From NCBI GenBank assembly GCA_963576475.1, contig OY754970.1, forward strand, positions 35,032,619 to 35,096,618: 64,000 nucleotides of DNA. The letters run 5' to 3'. Under the pieces are notes generated by a model that was not told the DNA's origin, did no database searches, and saw nothing but the letters and a program-made list of their open reading frames with translations. Below are positions 31,510 through 41,409 of this stretch, one piece after another; position 1 is the first letter of the stretch, and every line of letters starts with the position of its first letter. The position numbers and the translations under genes are program-made. This DNA comes from Molanna angustata. Lineage: Eukaryota; Arthropoda; Insecta; Trichoptera; Molannidae.

Positions 31510-31921
31510 AAACATTATCTATTAGAATATGGTTTCCAAATTTGGTCGCCATATTTTGAGAAAGACATTGCACTGCTGGAGAGAGTGCAGCGAAGGTTCA
31601 CCAAACTGGGAACGGGGCTTTAGGATTAAACATATGAGGAGCGGCTCCAAGCCTTGGGACTGACAACGCTTAAAGAAAGAAGTATGAGGGGTGACCTCAA
31701 TCATTATGACTGACCTGATCTGCCCCATATATACACTCACAATTAAAAAACAACACTTGCGTGGCCATAGTCTGAAGTTGAATAGAAGTGTGTTTGTTCA
31801 GAATCCACATAAACAATTCCTAAGTAATAGAGTGGTGGATGGTTGTAACAGGCTGCCACAGGATCTGGTTGTTGCTGAGAGTGTCAACTCGTTTAAGAAT
31901 GGACTAGATGGATTACAGTGA
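31510..31921 (+). pseudogene. LINE reverse transcriptase C-terminal fragment
   Basis: Frames on the plus strand give EYGFQIWSPYFEKDIALL, ERVQRRFTKLGTGL, then YEERLQALGLTTLKERS and MRGDL. After a frame change come LRGHSLKLNRSVFVQN, FLSNRVVDGCNRLPQDLV and SVNSFKNGLDGLQ before the stop at 31921. This sequence of blocks (EYxxxxW, RVQRRxT, YEERLxxLxLxxLxxRR, RGHxxKL, FxxRVVxxWNxLP) is the typical C-terminal half of a CR1-group LINE protein. Two or more lesions disrupt it. Confidence 0.8.
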
Positions 31922-32040
31922 CACTGAGGACTCATTCAAGCACATCAACTTTATGTTGCCTGCTTGCCACGTCAATATTAATAATTGTTATTTTTATTAT
32001 TAAAAAGTGACGAAAGTTAAACCAATGTATAGCAAACATA

Positions 32041-32478
32041 TATGTGGAGCATACTGTTGTATGGCTGTGAGACATGGTGTCTTACCGAAAGAGACAGAAG
32101 TAGACTTGAGGCTTTCGAGATGTGGTGTTACAGAAGAATACTGGGAATTTCCTGGAGGGACCACATCACGAATGCCGAGGTTCTCAACAAAGTTGAAGAA
32201 GGCAGACACCTATTCAATACCATCTCCGAGAGACGTGCTCGCTGGATTGGGCACATCTTGCGCCACGAGGGACTCCTACATGACCTAATGGAGGGAATGG
32301 TTGAGGGGACAAACCACAGGGGGCGCCTCCGACGGGAATATTTGGCCCAGGTGTGCGAGGACATGAACTGCGCCACATATGTTGAGCTGAAAAGGGCTGC
32401 ACAGGATAGAGAGAAGTGGAAAGCGAGATGTAGACTTCTTCTGCAAACCAATCCATAGGATTGAGACTTTTGATGATG
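32041..32478 (+). pseudogene. RTE-type LINE C-terminal fragment, 138 codons open
   Basis: It reads LLYGCETWCLTERDRSRLEA, FEMWCYRRILGISWRDH, ITNAEVLNKV, RRARWIGHILRHEGLL, RGRLRREYLAQVCEDMN and AAQDREKWKARC, then a stop at 32456-32458. The blocks YGCETW, EMWCYRRxLxIxW, LGHxLRH and DRxxWR mark the region after the catalytic core in RTE/BovB-like LINEs. A GATGATGAT tail follows at 32471. The frame is open but begins abruptly, so this is a 5'-truncated insertion. Confidence 0.85.
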
Positions 32479-32479
32479 A

Positions 32480-33577
32480 TAGCAATGGATTAAACTAAAC
32501 CATTACGGGTTAAACCGACAATTTTCCGAAATCGTATGTACTACAAATGGGTTCCATTGATCTCTGCTAATATCAATGTTATCATATTAATATTAAAAGA
32601 AAACTGATTCGTTTGAATCATACAAAAGGAGTGTAGGTACATATATTTCAAATTATACTTTCTTTGAAACCCATTCATAAATGAACAATTTCAAATCAAA
32701 CTAAGAAAATTTAATTAATCATCTGTTAAAAATAAAGTTTTGTTTTTAAGGATCTTTTAATTAGTACCGATTTTGGTGTAATAAACAAATAGGTTGTGCA
32801 CTAAATGAGGTAGTTCACATTAATTTGATCATAGGTAACTTCTTTTATGATTGAACATTACTAGTTGTCTCAAGTCCGTTAAAGGTTACCGTCATTGCAG
32901 ACAAAACAAATTGAGCAACTTTAGAATAAAAAACAAAATATAATTTAAATATTTCCCACTTGGCACATCAAAGATGAAAAATTTCGGTATCGCGTTAGGA
33001 GATCAAAATTACGTATTCAGCATAAAGTTTTGATGTTATGAGAATAACATGCATTGATGAATGGTCCATATAAATCTTTCAAGTTAAAGTAGATAGATAG
33101 ATCTATACATAACCAAGCGCTACTAACCAAGAGAAGCATTGTGAAAAATTTCAGACGTCATAAATTATGATCTTGTGAAAGATGCACGTTGCTAGAAAAC
33201 ACAAGACGTGCAAAACGCCCTGTTGTTTGTTTTTCGAAATGTTTTATTATTTTTTAGTATTTCTGTTTGGTTGGTACCTACACATACAGGAAATTCCGTA
33301 TTTAATTTATATAAAATGTTACGTATGCGTGATTAATGATTCTTTTCGATGCCAGCTGAACGACAGATGTAAACAATGTCATATTGTAACAATATTTTGT
33401 TCTACCACTCTTATTTTTTTATTTTATTATTATTTTGTTTACTAATAAATTTATTGTTATTAATTTTTTTGTGTATTTATTAATAAATAAATTCATTTTT
33501 TTATGTATTTATTAAATAACAGAAATGATTGGTTTAGATGGGCAAATTGGTTTTCGTAGTGGCTGATTAATTCAGGG
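32480..33577. other. no gene recognised
   Basis: AT-rich. Open frame 33182-33445 (87 codons) is rich in F, Y and C without a known domain. A TTATTAATAAAT-rich stretch lies at 33430-33520. Confidence 0.4.
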
Positions 33578-33775
33578 CATTGGGGTAACCAGCGACAAGT
33601 GTATGGATGTGCAGTATCTCAAAAATAAAGCACAACACATGCTTATATTCCTATACACTAGTCTTGTCTCAACTAAAAAGGCAACATTCAGAATGGTTGT
33701 AGAGCCTCATTGCTGAACTTTGTGAGATGTAATTTACATTGTTACACGGATCTTACGGGAAAACTATAAAAATAA
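33578..33775 (-). mobile_element. SINE-like repeat with RTE-type end, minus copy
   Basis: TTGGGGTAACCAGCGACAAG, GCACAACACATGCTTATATT, CACTAGTCTTGTCTCAACTA and ATTGCTGAACTTTGTGAGAT are the complement of the 59046-59341 family, with the order kept. The tail side is lost. Confidence 0.75.
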
Positions 33776-34148
33776 AAAAATAATGCAATCTCTATTGTGG
33801 AATTCCTTAGTTTAAAAGTCATAGGTAGGTACCTAAGGGTAAATATAATGTTCTCCGTTTTATAATGGTGTTACTGCAACGTCCTGTTATGTCCACATTA
33901 ATTTATTACTTTGTATTAATTAAATCAGCACTTGTAAGTTATAAAAGTCGTGAGAATATTTATTTATAATATAACTCCTCTAGAGATACTAGTTCAAACT
34001 CACGACACTCTCAATAAGAATTATTAGCTTTGATATTTTTTTATTTATTTAATAAAATAACAACCTCCTTATACGTCTGAAGTAAATAACACAACAACAA
34101 ACAACGCGCATGCGTGATCATTTTCATAGATTTTAACGTCAAAAATAC

Positions 34149-34856
34149 GGATAGCCTAGTCTTCACACCATTTTAGTAAACCTAACCTACAAAAGTTTGG
34201 TAAAAATAGGTTGGTTAGGTTTGATTGTAGTTATAATTGCGACTACCATCACGCCATGTCCCTCGCGGGGTAGGCAGAGAGAACAGAACGCCACACTATT
34301 CTATCTTGACATACATTCACCGCCTCGTCAACATTCATGCTACGTCTCATGCATGTTCTTCTATTGTTCAGACTTCTAACATTTCCTTCTTTCAGAATAT
34401 CATTCACATGGTCGTGCCATCCTTTTCTTGGGCGCCCCCGACCTCTTTTTCCATTCCTGTCAGCCTTATAAATTTTTTTCGTCAAGCGTTCTTCATTCAT
34501 TCTTTCCACGTGACCAAACCATTTAAGTGTGTTAACTTTCATTCTAGTTACTACATATTTCTTCATCTTACATTCTTTCCTAGTGACCTCATTTCTAACT
34601 CTATCATACATCGTTCTATTACAAATTCTTCTTAACGATCTCATTTCCACTGCATTTATTCTACTTTCATGCGACTTCTGCCATGTCCAGGTTTCACTTG
34701 CATACATCAAGGTTGGCACTACAATTGCGTTATGAATGGCAACTTTAGCTTCCTTTGATACGTCAATCAAATATTAAAATAAATGACTAAATTGGTATTT
34801 TTACCAAACTTTTGTAGGTTATGTTTAAAAAAAATGGTATGATGGTGTGGCTATCC
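34149..34856. mobile_element. TIR element with 9-bp duplication enclosing an RTE fragment
   Basis: A 9-bp direct repeat CAAAAATAC flanks it (34140-34148, 34857-34865). Both ends start GGATAGCC, and about 60 bp are inverted repeats with a perfect 25-bp inner block containing CCTACAAAAGTTTGG. A 9-bp duplication and TIRs of this length fit the Mutator superfamily. Between the TIRs lies a minus-strand piece of RTE LINE coding sequence and almost nothing else, so it could be a cargo-carrying (Pack-type) element or a MITE hit by an RTE insertion. Confidence 0.8.
34232..34773 (-). pseudogene. RTE-type LINE C-terminal fragment inside a TIR element
   Basis: An open minus frame of 173 codons (34249-34770) contains AIHNAIVVPTLMYASETW, TWQKSHESRINAVEMRSL, RRICNRTMYDRVRNEV, WFGHVERMNEERLTKK, GRGRPRKGWHDHVNDIL and VNVCQDRIVWRSVLSAYP. 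It is the best-preserved copy of this RTE family here. The sequence reaches CGTGATGGTAG but lacks the TATG repeat tail seen at 61900, and no target duplication surrounds it. Confidence 0.88.
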
Positions 34857-35299
34857 CAAAAATACAACTTATACGTAAGCACAATCATTCCACATTGTTA
34901 TATTTTAAGGTAGAGATTCTCTCATCACAATACAGTACGATATTTAAACACAATTTCAATTTTTCACATTCAATGAAAAGAATAATTACTTTATGAATTT
35001 GCCAGCTATCTGAAAAATAGTAATCATTCTTTTGAAAAACAAACCGGAGTTGAAATATTACACGTAAATAAAGAGAACCTAAGACTAGATAATCTGGAGG
35101 CTTAAGAAATACAAAATGCTTTAAATAAGAAAGAAAAAATATTAAATAATCAAATAAATTAAAATCTCTATATAATATGTTCCCGTTACCTGCCCGTACG
35201 GTAAAAATCCACCACCCCTCTTCTAGTATAAATTTCGCCCACGAACGACAGTACCACTACACGCGGTTTAAATATAATTTTGTGTTTTTTATAATTTTG

Positions 35300-35400
35300 T
35301 ACGGATGAGGGAGCGGGTCAGCTCTGAAACCGGTCAACATTAAATTCTGAAAAGTGGTGTAAACAATAAAGTTATAATTTTAATTTATTAATAGTTTTCA
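35300..35400 (+). ncRNA. hammerhead-like motif, possible Penelope-like terminus
   Basis: CGGATGA (35302-35308), GG, GAGC-GGGTCA-GCTC (a 4-bp stem, 35311-35324), T, GAAA (35326-35329) and CCGGTC (35330-35335) follow the order core 1, stem II, core 2, stem III strand of a hammerhead ribozyme. One core base differs (CGGATGA for CTGATGA) and no GACCGG partner for stem III was found upstream. The following AATAAAGTTATAATTTTAAT and TTTTCATTTCATAC resemble the arm ends of the 1632-1833 palindrome. Suggestive only. Confidence 0.25.
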
Positions 35401-35897
35401 TTTCATACAGTCACGTAATTCGATATAGCCATTATCTACTGTGCTGTTAACAACTGTAATTTCAAGGGGAAAAGTAGCTTTAATAAATTAAATTTTATCT
35501 ATAATTATATATTTTTAAACCTATGTAAAAAGTTGTGCTGGGTTAACTACATCGAACGGTGATAGTGCCACGTACCTCAGTAAAATATTTTTAAACTTAA
35601 ATATTTTAACCACGCTTCAAAAATCGATCATTTCGAACACCTGCCATAAGACAGACTCGAAGGTTAAACTCTTCTTGCATTCACCGGTTGTGCTAAACTG
35701 CCGATCGTCAACATGATATGTATATATAATGTTGCGGAACTCACAGTAATGACTGATCTCTAATCACACGTTAAAGTAATGTTTAAGCCACGGTGAATGC
35801 TGAATATTAAATTGAAAAAGCTTAAACGATTTATCACAAGACGTCAAATGAAACACGAGATGGTGTAATTTTTATCTAAAAATTTAAAATAAAACTT

Positions 35898-36032
35898 ACC
35901 GCAATGGCCAATACTATTCAATTAACTGAAGTTCTAAGCTCTTTTGTTTTCGAGAAGAGATCGCCAAGCGAAAGAATGCGCGTGACGTGACCTATGCACT
36001 AACGAGGCCATGATGCGGAATCGGTGACGTCA
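35898..36032 (-). promoter_or_regulatory. weak candidate promoter and first exon
   Basis: On the minus strand the palindromic CRE-type site TGACGTCA (36025-36032) and GTCACGTCACGCGC precede an insect-initiator-like TCAGTT (35939-35934). About 35 bases later comes GCG|GTAAGT (GT at 35899-35898), a good 5' splice site. The block is clearly less AT-rich than its surroundings. No coding exon was found downstream in the window, so this may equally be chance. Confidence 0.2.
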
Positions 36033-36422
36033 TCAAAGTAGAATCGTTTAATAGTTTTGCCGTGTCGATTCTGTGTCGTTATACTCCTAAATGTCAATAC
36101 GTTATGACGTTACATGGTTCCGCACTTTTGCCTATATTTTTCGTGTGGTCTGGTGCACAAACCAATTATAGTACAATGATATACTCTAATTTGAATCATC
36201 CAATAAAATCAGTGGACGTTCGAAATTGTGTATGTATTGCGTGTCATTTTTGCTCTGACCTTAGCAATCATACTTTATAAAACTGTCACCCACTCTCTCT
36301 CACTTGTCGAGCTCTACAAACAGGTAGACTGTGGATGAATTAAATGATGTACGTAGATGCGTGAAAATAAGAAATTATACATACATAACTGTTGGTGAAA
36401 TTACTTAAGTATGTGATTGACT

Positions 36423-36480
36423 TGTTATTTTTACTCCTCACTACCCCAAAGTGATATAGTGGGGAGTTATGAAATTTAAT
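36423..36480. mobile_element. terminal relic of hairpin-ended element
   Basis: ATTTTTACTCCTCACTACCC, CAAAGTGATATAGTGGGGAG, TTATGAAAT is the hairpin end of the family at 19575 and 38946. The stem has one mismatch. No further homology is seen downstream. Confidence 0.6.
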
Positions 36481-37387
36481 CAGGTGTGTTAAAAATATTG
36501 GGAACATAAATATATTACATTTGTACAAATATTTTTAGATATATTACATTTGTATGTATATTTTTTAAAATACAGAAACAGAATGTTATAAATTATGTGT
36601 ACATTTTTTTATGCACTATGGAGAGATCAGTAAACAGACAGTGAAAAATGAAATGTCCGCTAAATGTACTGTATACCAAAATTGCATTAAAAAGCAAAAA
36701 TACCTTCCAATTATTCGCATCGATAAATACAATATCAACTGACAAACCGAAATGAATTTGCTTCAGTGTGATCAAACCATTTCATTTGAAATGCATGTCG
36801 ATATTTAGGACCCATGATAAGCGAAATTAGGGCTGTGACAAGCGTAACACTAAATAATTACTTCATCAAAAAATATTTGAAAAAAAAAATATGTCAATAC
36901 GATTCCGAAATGATTATAAAATGTCAAACAAGCAAATTTTTGGATAAAATGTTTCAACTGCCTCCTAGGTGAATAAAAAAACATAAGATTTTAAAAATTT
37001 TGATTCTTTGACTAAAACTCTTTCAATTATCTATTTTCTTTTTTGGTTTTGAATATTTGTTTGATTTTTATTTATTTAAACTTGTTTTGTTTACGTTCTC
37101 TTTATATTTGTTTAATTATCAAGTGATTCCCACAACATTTTATTATTTTTAATGAGGTATTGCAAAAATGTAAATATCATTAATCTTGTAAATTTGTGTT
37201 TGAAATATTTTGAAGCAAAAAAGAATTTTAAATGAACAAAACTATATTACTTTGGAAATCGGTGCAAATTAAATTACTAAAAAACGTTTTTATTACATTA
37301 TCCACTTCCTAATGTAATAATTAAGCCGTATTGCGTGATCCAATCACTAAGCTTTTTCAAATCTTTCAATCAAATTCTTAACGATTT
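36481..37387. other. no gene recognised
   Basis: AT-rich, with an imperfect local repeat of AATATATTACATTTGTA (36509 and 36537). No gene or family member supported. Confidence 0.4.
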
Positions 37388-37747
37388 TCATGACACGCGT
37401 ATCTTAGACTGGATTGTTTTAACAAAAGTATCAGTAACATTATAGTTAATATACTTCGATTTCATAAAATTGTTCAGAATTTCATCTTCTTCTACGTTTA
37501 ATAGACTTAGTTGCTCTGTTCTACAGAAACTATGCCTCCTGGGATGACGGAGTCCAACTATTCTTCCATCTTTTGGGTTCGCCCTTATATAGGTACGCAA
37601 GTCTATCACTGTCCATCCTGGCCTTCTTCTGGAGTTACTCCACCGAACGATGTTTGTTATTTGAACATTGCGAACACGATGTCGAAGAGTTTTTCCAGTG
37701 ATTGACCGTAGAACCTTCATTTCCGCATTAAATTTCAAATGAAACAA
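37388..37747 (-). pseudogene. RTE-type LINE C-terminal relic
   Basis: The open minus frame of 119 codons begins FNAEMKVLRSITGKTLRHR, VRNVQITNIVRW and continues RRRPGWTVIDLRTYIR. The EMKxLRxIxGKTxRDRVRNxxI block is typical of RTE-like LINEs after the catalytic domain. The C-terminal half (VGLRHPRRHSFCRTEQLSLL) does not match the other families here. It probably represents a third RTE lineage or a frame-shifted end. Confidence 0.6.
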
Positions 37748-37749
37748 CC

Positions 37750-38945
37750 AAAAGTATTGAACAAATTTATGGAATAAAAGTAATTAAACTTTACTTTTAC
37801 TTTAATATTCATTCGAGAAACACATCCTTAGAGAGTAAAATGATGTGTGAAATTTGTGTATACCTACCTATAGCTCATAACAAAATTTATTTCTTATTTC
37901 AATTATGTTTTTTATACATTTCGTTCTATACAAGGATTGACATATGTAGGTTATTAAAAAAACAAGAATTCAATCATTAATAACTTTAATTGCCTTGATA
38001 AAACCTCTCTTCGAAGTATTAGCAAAATTTCTCTCAAAATACAATATAATGAAGTCATGTTTTGATTTCGACTTTTGTAAGCGTGTATTATCTTACAAAT
38101 AGTACTATCAGAAATAGATTTCATTAATGGATACTTGATATCGACAGATAAATCAACAAACATATATATAATCGCAGTATTTTTATACTTGGTCATCATT
38201 TCGTTATAACTGATTGGACAAAAGCTTTGATAACCGGATGTTGAGTCGAATTATGCGGGCGCTCTAGCCACCTAAATAAATCATCTATATAATAAATTTT
38301 AATTTTATTGTAGGTATTTGTTTTCATTTGGGTAATTAATAATAATAACAAGCGATTGTTTATTGCGCCCGCTGATTGCAGCGATACAATTCAAATATAC
38401 AGAAGTATTGTATCATATTTTGTAAAGTCTCATATATAGATACCTGTGTACATTTCAATAAAACTATGCTAATGTAAGTGTTACCTGGATAGGTATACCT
38501 ACATATCATACAGACCTGTTGTTAGCAAAAACCCATCATTAAGGGTAATTTAAATATAACTTCTGTACTATTATACTGTCGATACATTATACATAAAAGG
38601 GGTAAAAGAAGTGCTTTGAATATCTGTAAATAATTTGCTATATACCTACATCAAATTGATTTAGTTAATTATAATTTTATCAGATTGATATTATGATGTA
38701 GCGATTGAAGAATGTTAGACAACCTATTAATTAAAAGATTTTTTTTCCTTTTAGGTAAAAATACGTGATATTGGTGATACAGTTTTCTAATTAGTTTTTA
38801 TTGCACTATACCAAATGAGGGGGTCGTGGCCAAACCTATACTCCTCACTTCCACTACCAAGTCACGAAAAATATAGAAAATTTACTGGATTATTATTTTT
38901 ATTTTTCATTTAAATATTTTTTTATTAAAACTTGATAATTCTTCA
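37750..38945. other. no gene recognised
   Basis: AT-rich. A minus open frame 37954-38199 has no known domain. CTATACTCCTCACTTCCACT near 38838 resembles part of the hairpin terminus of the element that follows. Confidence 0.4.
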
Positions 38946-39337
38946 ATGCCATGAAAGTGATGTGCCTTTTTATCAATTTGGAAATAATATATCGATTTTT
39001 AATTTTCTTCATCTTGGGGTCACTTTGAAATATTTAACAGTTAAAAAAATGAGACATTGAAAATCTAATGGGGTCTACGCGAGTATTAGATATAGAAATT
39101 TGCAAAATTTAAACAAAATTGAATGAAAAATTTAGTCTATAATCGATAAAATAGAATAAACACGCCGTACATAGCACAAATACACAGCAAACACACACAG
39201 ATACGTCATTGTGATTAAACTTTCAGAATACAATCTCAGCATGATATCAGTTGATAGTGTGGAATAAAAAAAAACTTTAAAAATTATAAATTCATAACCC
39301 CGCACTATATCCCCTTGGGATACTTAGGAGTAAAAAG
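38946..39337. mobile_element. hairpin-ended element, longest copy
   Basis: It starts ATGCCATGAAAGTGATGTGC and ends in AACCCCGCACTATATCCC / GGATACTTAGGAGT (hairpin 39296-39332) and AAAAAGTG. Interior blocks TTGGGGTCACTTTGAAATAT, ACACGCCGTACATAGCAC and AGAATACAATCTCAGCATGA pair with the copies at 12058 and (inverted) 19575. About 390 bp and non-coding. The hairpin terminus recalls Helitron ends, but no CTRR end with an A|T target was established. Confidence 0.65.
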
Positions 39338-40561
39338 TGAATAATATTTTCACGGTGAAAATTTTTCTTTGGTAGATAATATATATTTATTAATTTGCAT
39401 AATTTGACTCACTAAATACAAAAAATATTAAAGATGTATCCAAAAATTGACTTAAATATATTGACTGACACAATCTTCATTATCCTCAACATTCAAAGAC
39501 ACTGGGACTGATCAAATAATGCGTTATAAAAGGGAACAAAGCGAATTTCGTTACGAACTACATACATATATAAACGATAGGTTCCCAAATTCGGCAATTG
39601 AATACTGCGAACACGGTAACGCATATCAAATGACTTTTTTAATTAAAAAAGACGCAATATTTCCAGGATAGTAAGTAGGTACTTTCTCTAACTGATATCA
39701 AAACACGTCACTGCACCTTTAAACGATTTTAGATTTTCATCCCAGGATTTATCTATTTTCAGCCACAACCTACACGTTTATTTGAATATTAATCAAAAAT
39801 CGTGTCTCCTGGCTGTTTGTGATATGAGCAACTGTAAATTCCTGATGAGTTTAGATTAATATCATCGGTTTATTGCGAAAAGGAACACTTCATGGAGAAA
39901 TACCTGTTCAGATGTCAGCCCTAAGCATTATATTGAAGGATTCCATATGTACCTACCTACTATTGAGTTTCATGGACAAACGTTATATTTATGTACCTAG
40001 TAGTAACTCGAGTTGATTGATTTATATGTTTGCTAGCAATATATTAATGCAACATGCCATAATATACCTGTACACGCACTTTACACTGTCCAGACACCTA
40101 CATATGTAGATGTGCGAGTATATTCATACTCACATACGTAGACATCAATACATGTAACAAAACAACGTTTGTAGGTGTTCAATATCTATATAATATCTGC
40201 ATATTGCATTCAGCCGGTGGAAAATATTGTGGACTTTATGTCCATGGAAATATCGTTTAAATTTGATCGCTTTGATAGAATTGATAGAGCAGTTACATTT
40301 AATACAAATTGGTAACTAAAATCATCAATCCGATTGTCCATAATTAATTTAATTTCTCCCGGTTAAAGAGTGTGATATTAAGATGTGTGTGTGTGTGTGA
40401 CAAGTAAAATGGTAGAGGGCATTCTGCACACGGCCAGTAGGTAGCGACAAGTACTTGATTGTAAATAGACACACGTTGTCTACACGGCGTATTGTCTGGT
40501 GTATACATCCCGAATCCTCCTACGCAGTTCATCACAAAAAGCATTGTGACTTTCAAAGATT
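39338..40561. other. no gene recognised
   Basis: AT-rich. A short GT run lies at 40386-40400. The bases 40400-40555 are less AT-rich without a domain in any frame I checked. Confidence 0.4.
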
Positions 40562-40890
40562 CTTCTTCTTCTTGAAGTGTCATGTCAGGTCACCCCGACG
40601 TTGGCTATTTCACTTGGGCATGCCTCTTTATTTCAGGCATTAGAGGAAGTTCACATATCTATGTTGGATTCGCGGGGTTCCACACCAAGTGCGATGACTC
40701 AAGCTGAACCTCCAACACGCTTGACGAGTGACCGTCGAGCAAGACATGAAGGCATCTGCCCGGCTCTTCCATAGGTATGAATTGAAGGGAGCACCCCCCC
40801 TTCGGCTGTATGGAGCAGCTCTCCAATGGTCTAAATACTACTATTTTAAGGTTCGACACGTCATATTTCTTCGGCTCACGCCACGCCTTT
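40562..40890 (-). mobile_element. RTE-tailed retrocopy of an unidentified coding fragment
   Basis: The minus strand starts at about 40890, reads an open frame of about 77 codons containing YDVSNLKIVVFRPLE, SCSIQPKGGCSLQF, IPMEEPGRCLHVLLDG and LEVQLESSHLVWNPANPT, then a stop at about 40659. It ends with GCCAACGTCGGGGTGACCTG and a GAAGAA tail, as does the RTE fragment at 54985-55268. TTCAAAGATT (about 40552) and TTTAAAGATT (about 40888) flank it, a plausible target duplication. The coding part is GC-rich and unlike LINE protein. I cannot name it. Confidence 0.6.
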
Positions 40891-41289
40891 AAAGATTACA
40901 GGAGCTAAAAAACGCTTTATTACGAATTATTTTCAAGATTTTACGTAAGCATTTACATGTTTTTAGTCCTTTTGATTATTTATGTGCAATGCATAACCGA
41001 TTTTTTTATTAGAATTGTGTCCCAATGAGAATTTTTGATATTTACATCAAAAACACAACAGATGGTTGAAGAGGATTACAAAGGAAATAACTTGATGATG
41101 ATCATCATTTTACCTCCCGTCTCAGTCATTTAAAAATATATGCGCATCGGGTATCAGGAGATCAGGAACCGATGAAGTACATATTATGATCGTTGCAAAT
41201 AAAATGCCCTCCGTGATTGATGGCTTGGCCGCCGCCAACGATCATTGATTGCGCTCGGTCTCGTTTAACCTGTATTGTTACACAGCTTT

Positions 41290-41405
41290 ATGGGCCGTAA
41301 TGATAGGAGCCGCGCTCGCTTCCTCAGACGCGGTCCCTCACGATGGGCGGCGGAGGGATGGACCAGGATCGCAGAACAGCGGCAGCCGAAGATACCTACT
41401 GACTC
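41290..41405 (+). pseudogene. possible RTE-type LINE relic
   Basis: The GC-rich plus frame gives RARFLRRGPSRWAAEGWTRI and AEQRQPK. The pattern AGxGWTRIAxQR resembles the last block of RTE proteins (AAGxxWxRxAQDRxxW). It is short and the match is judged by eye; a promoter-like GC island is the alternative. Confidence 0.3.
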
Positions 41406-41409
41406 GTAT

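Noticed and set aside
38946..39337. Calling the hairpin-ended family a Helitron
   Set aside because: The hairpin fits, but a CTRR terminus, a TC start and insertion between A and T could not be shown.
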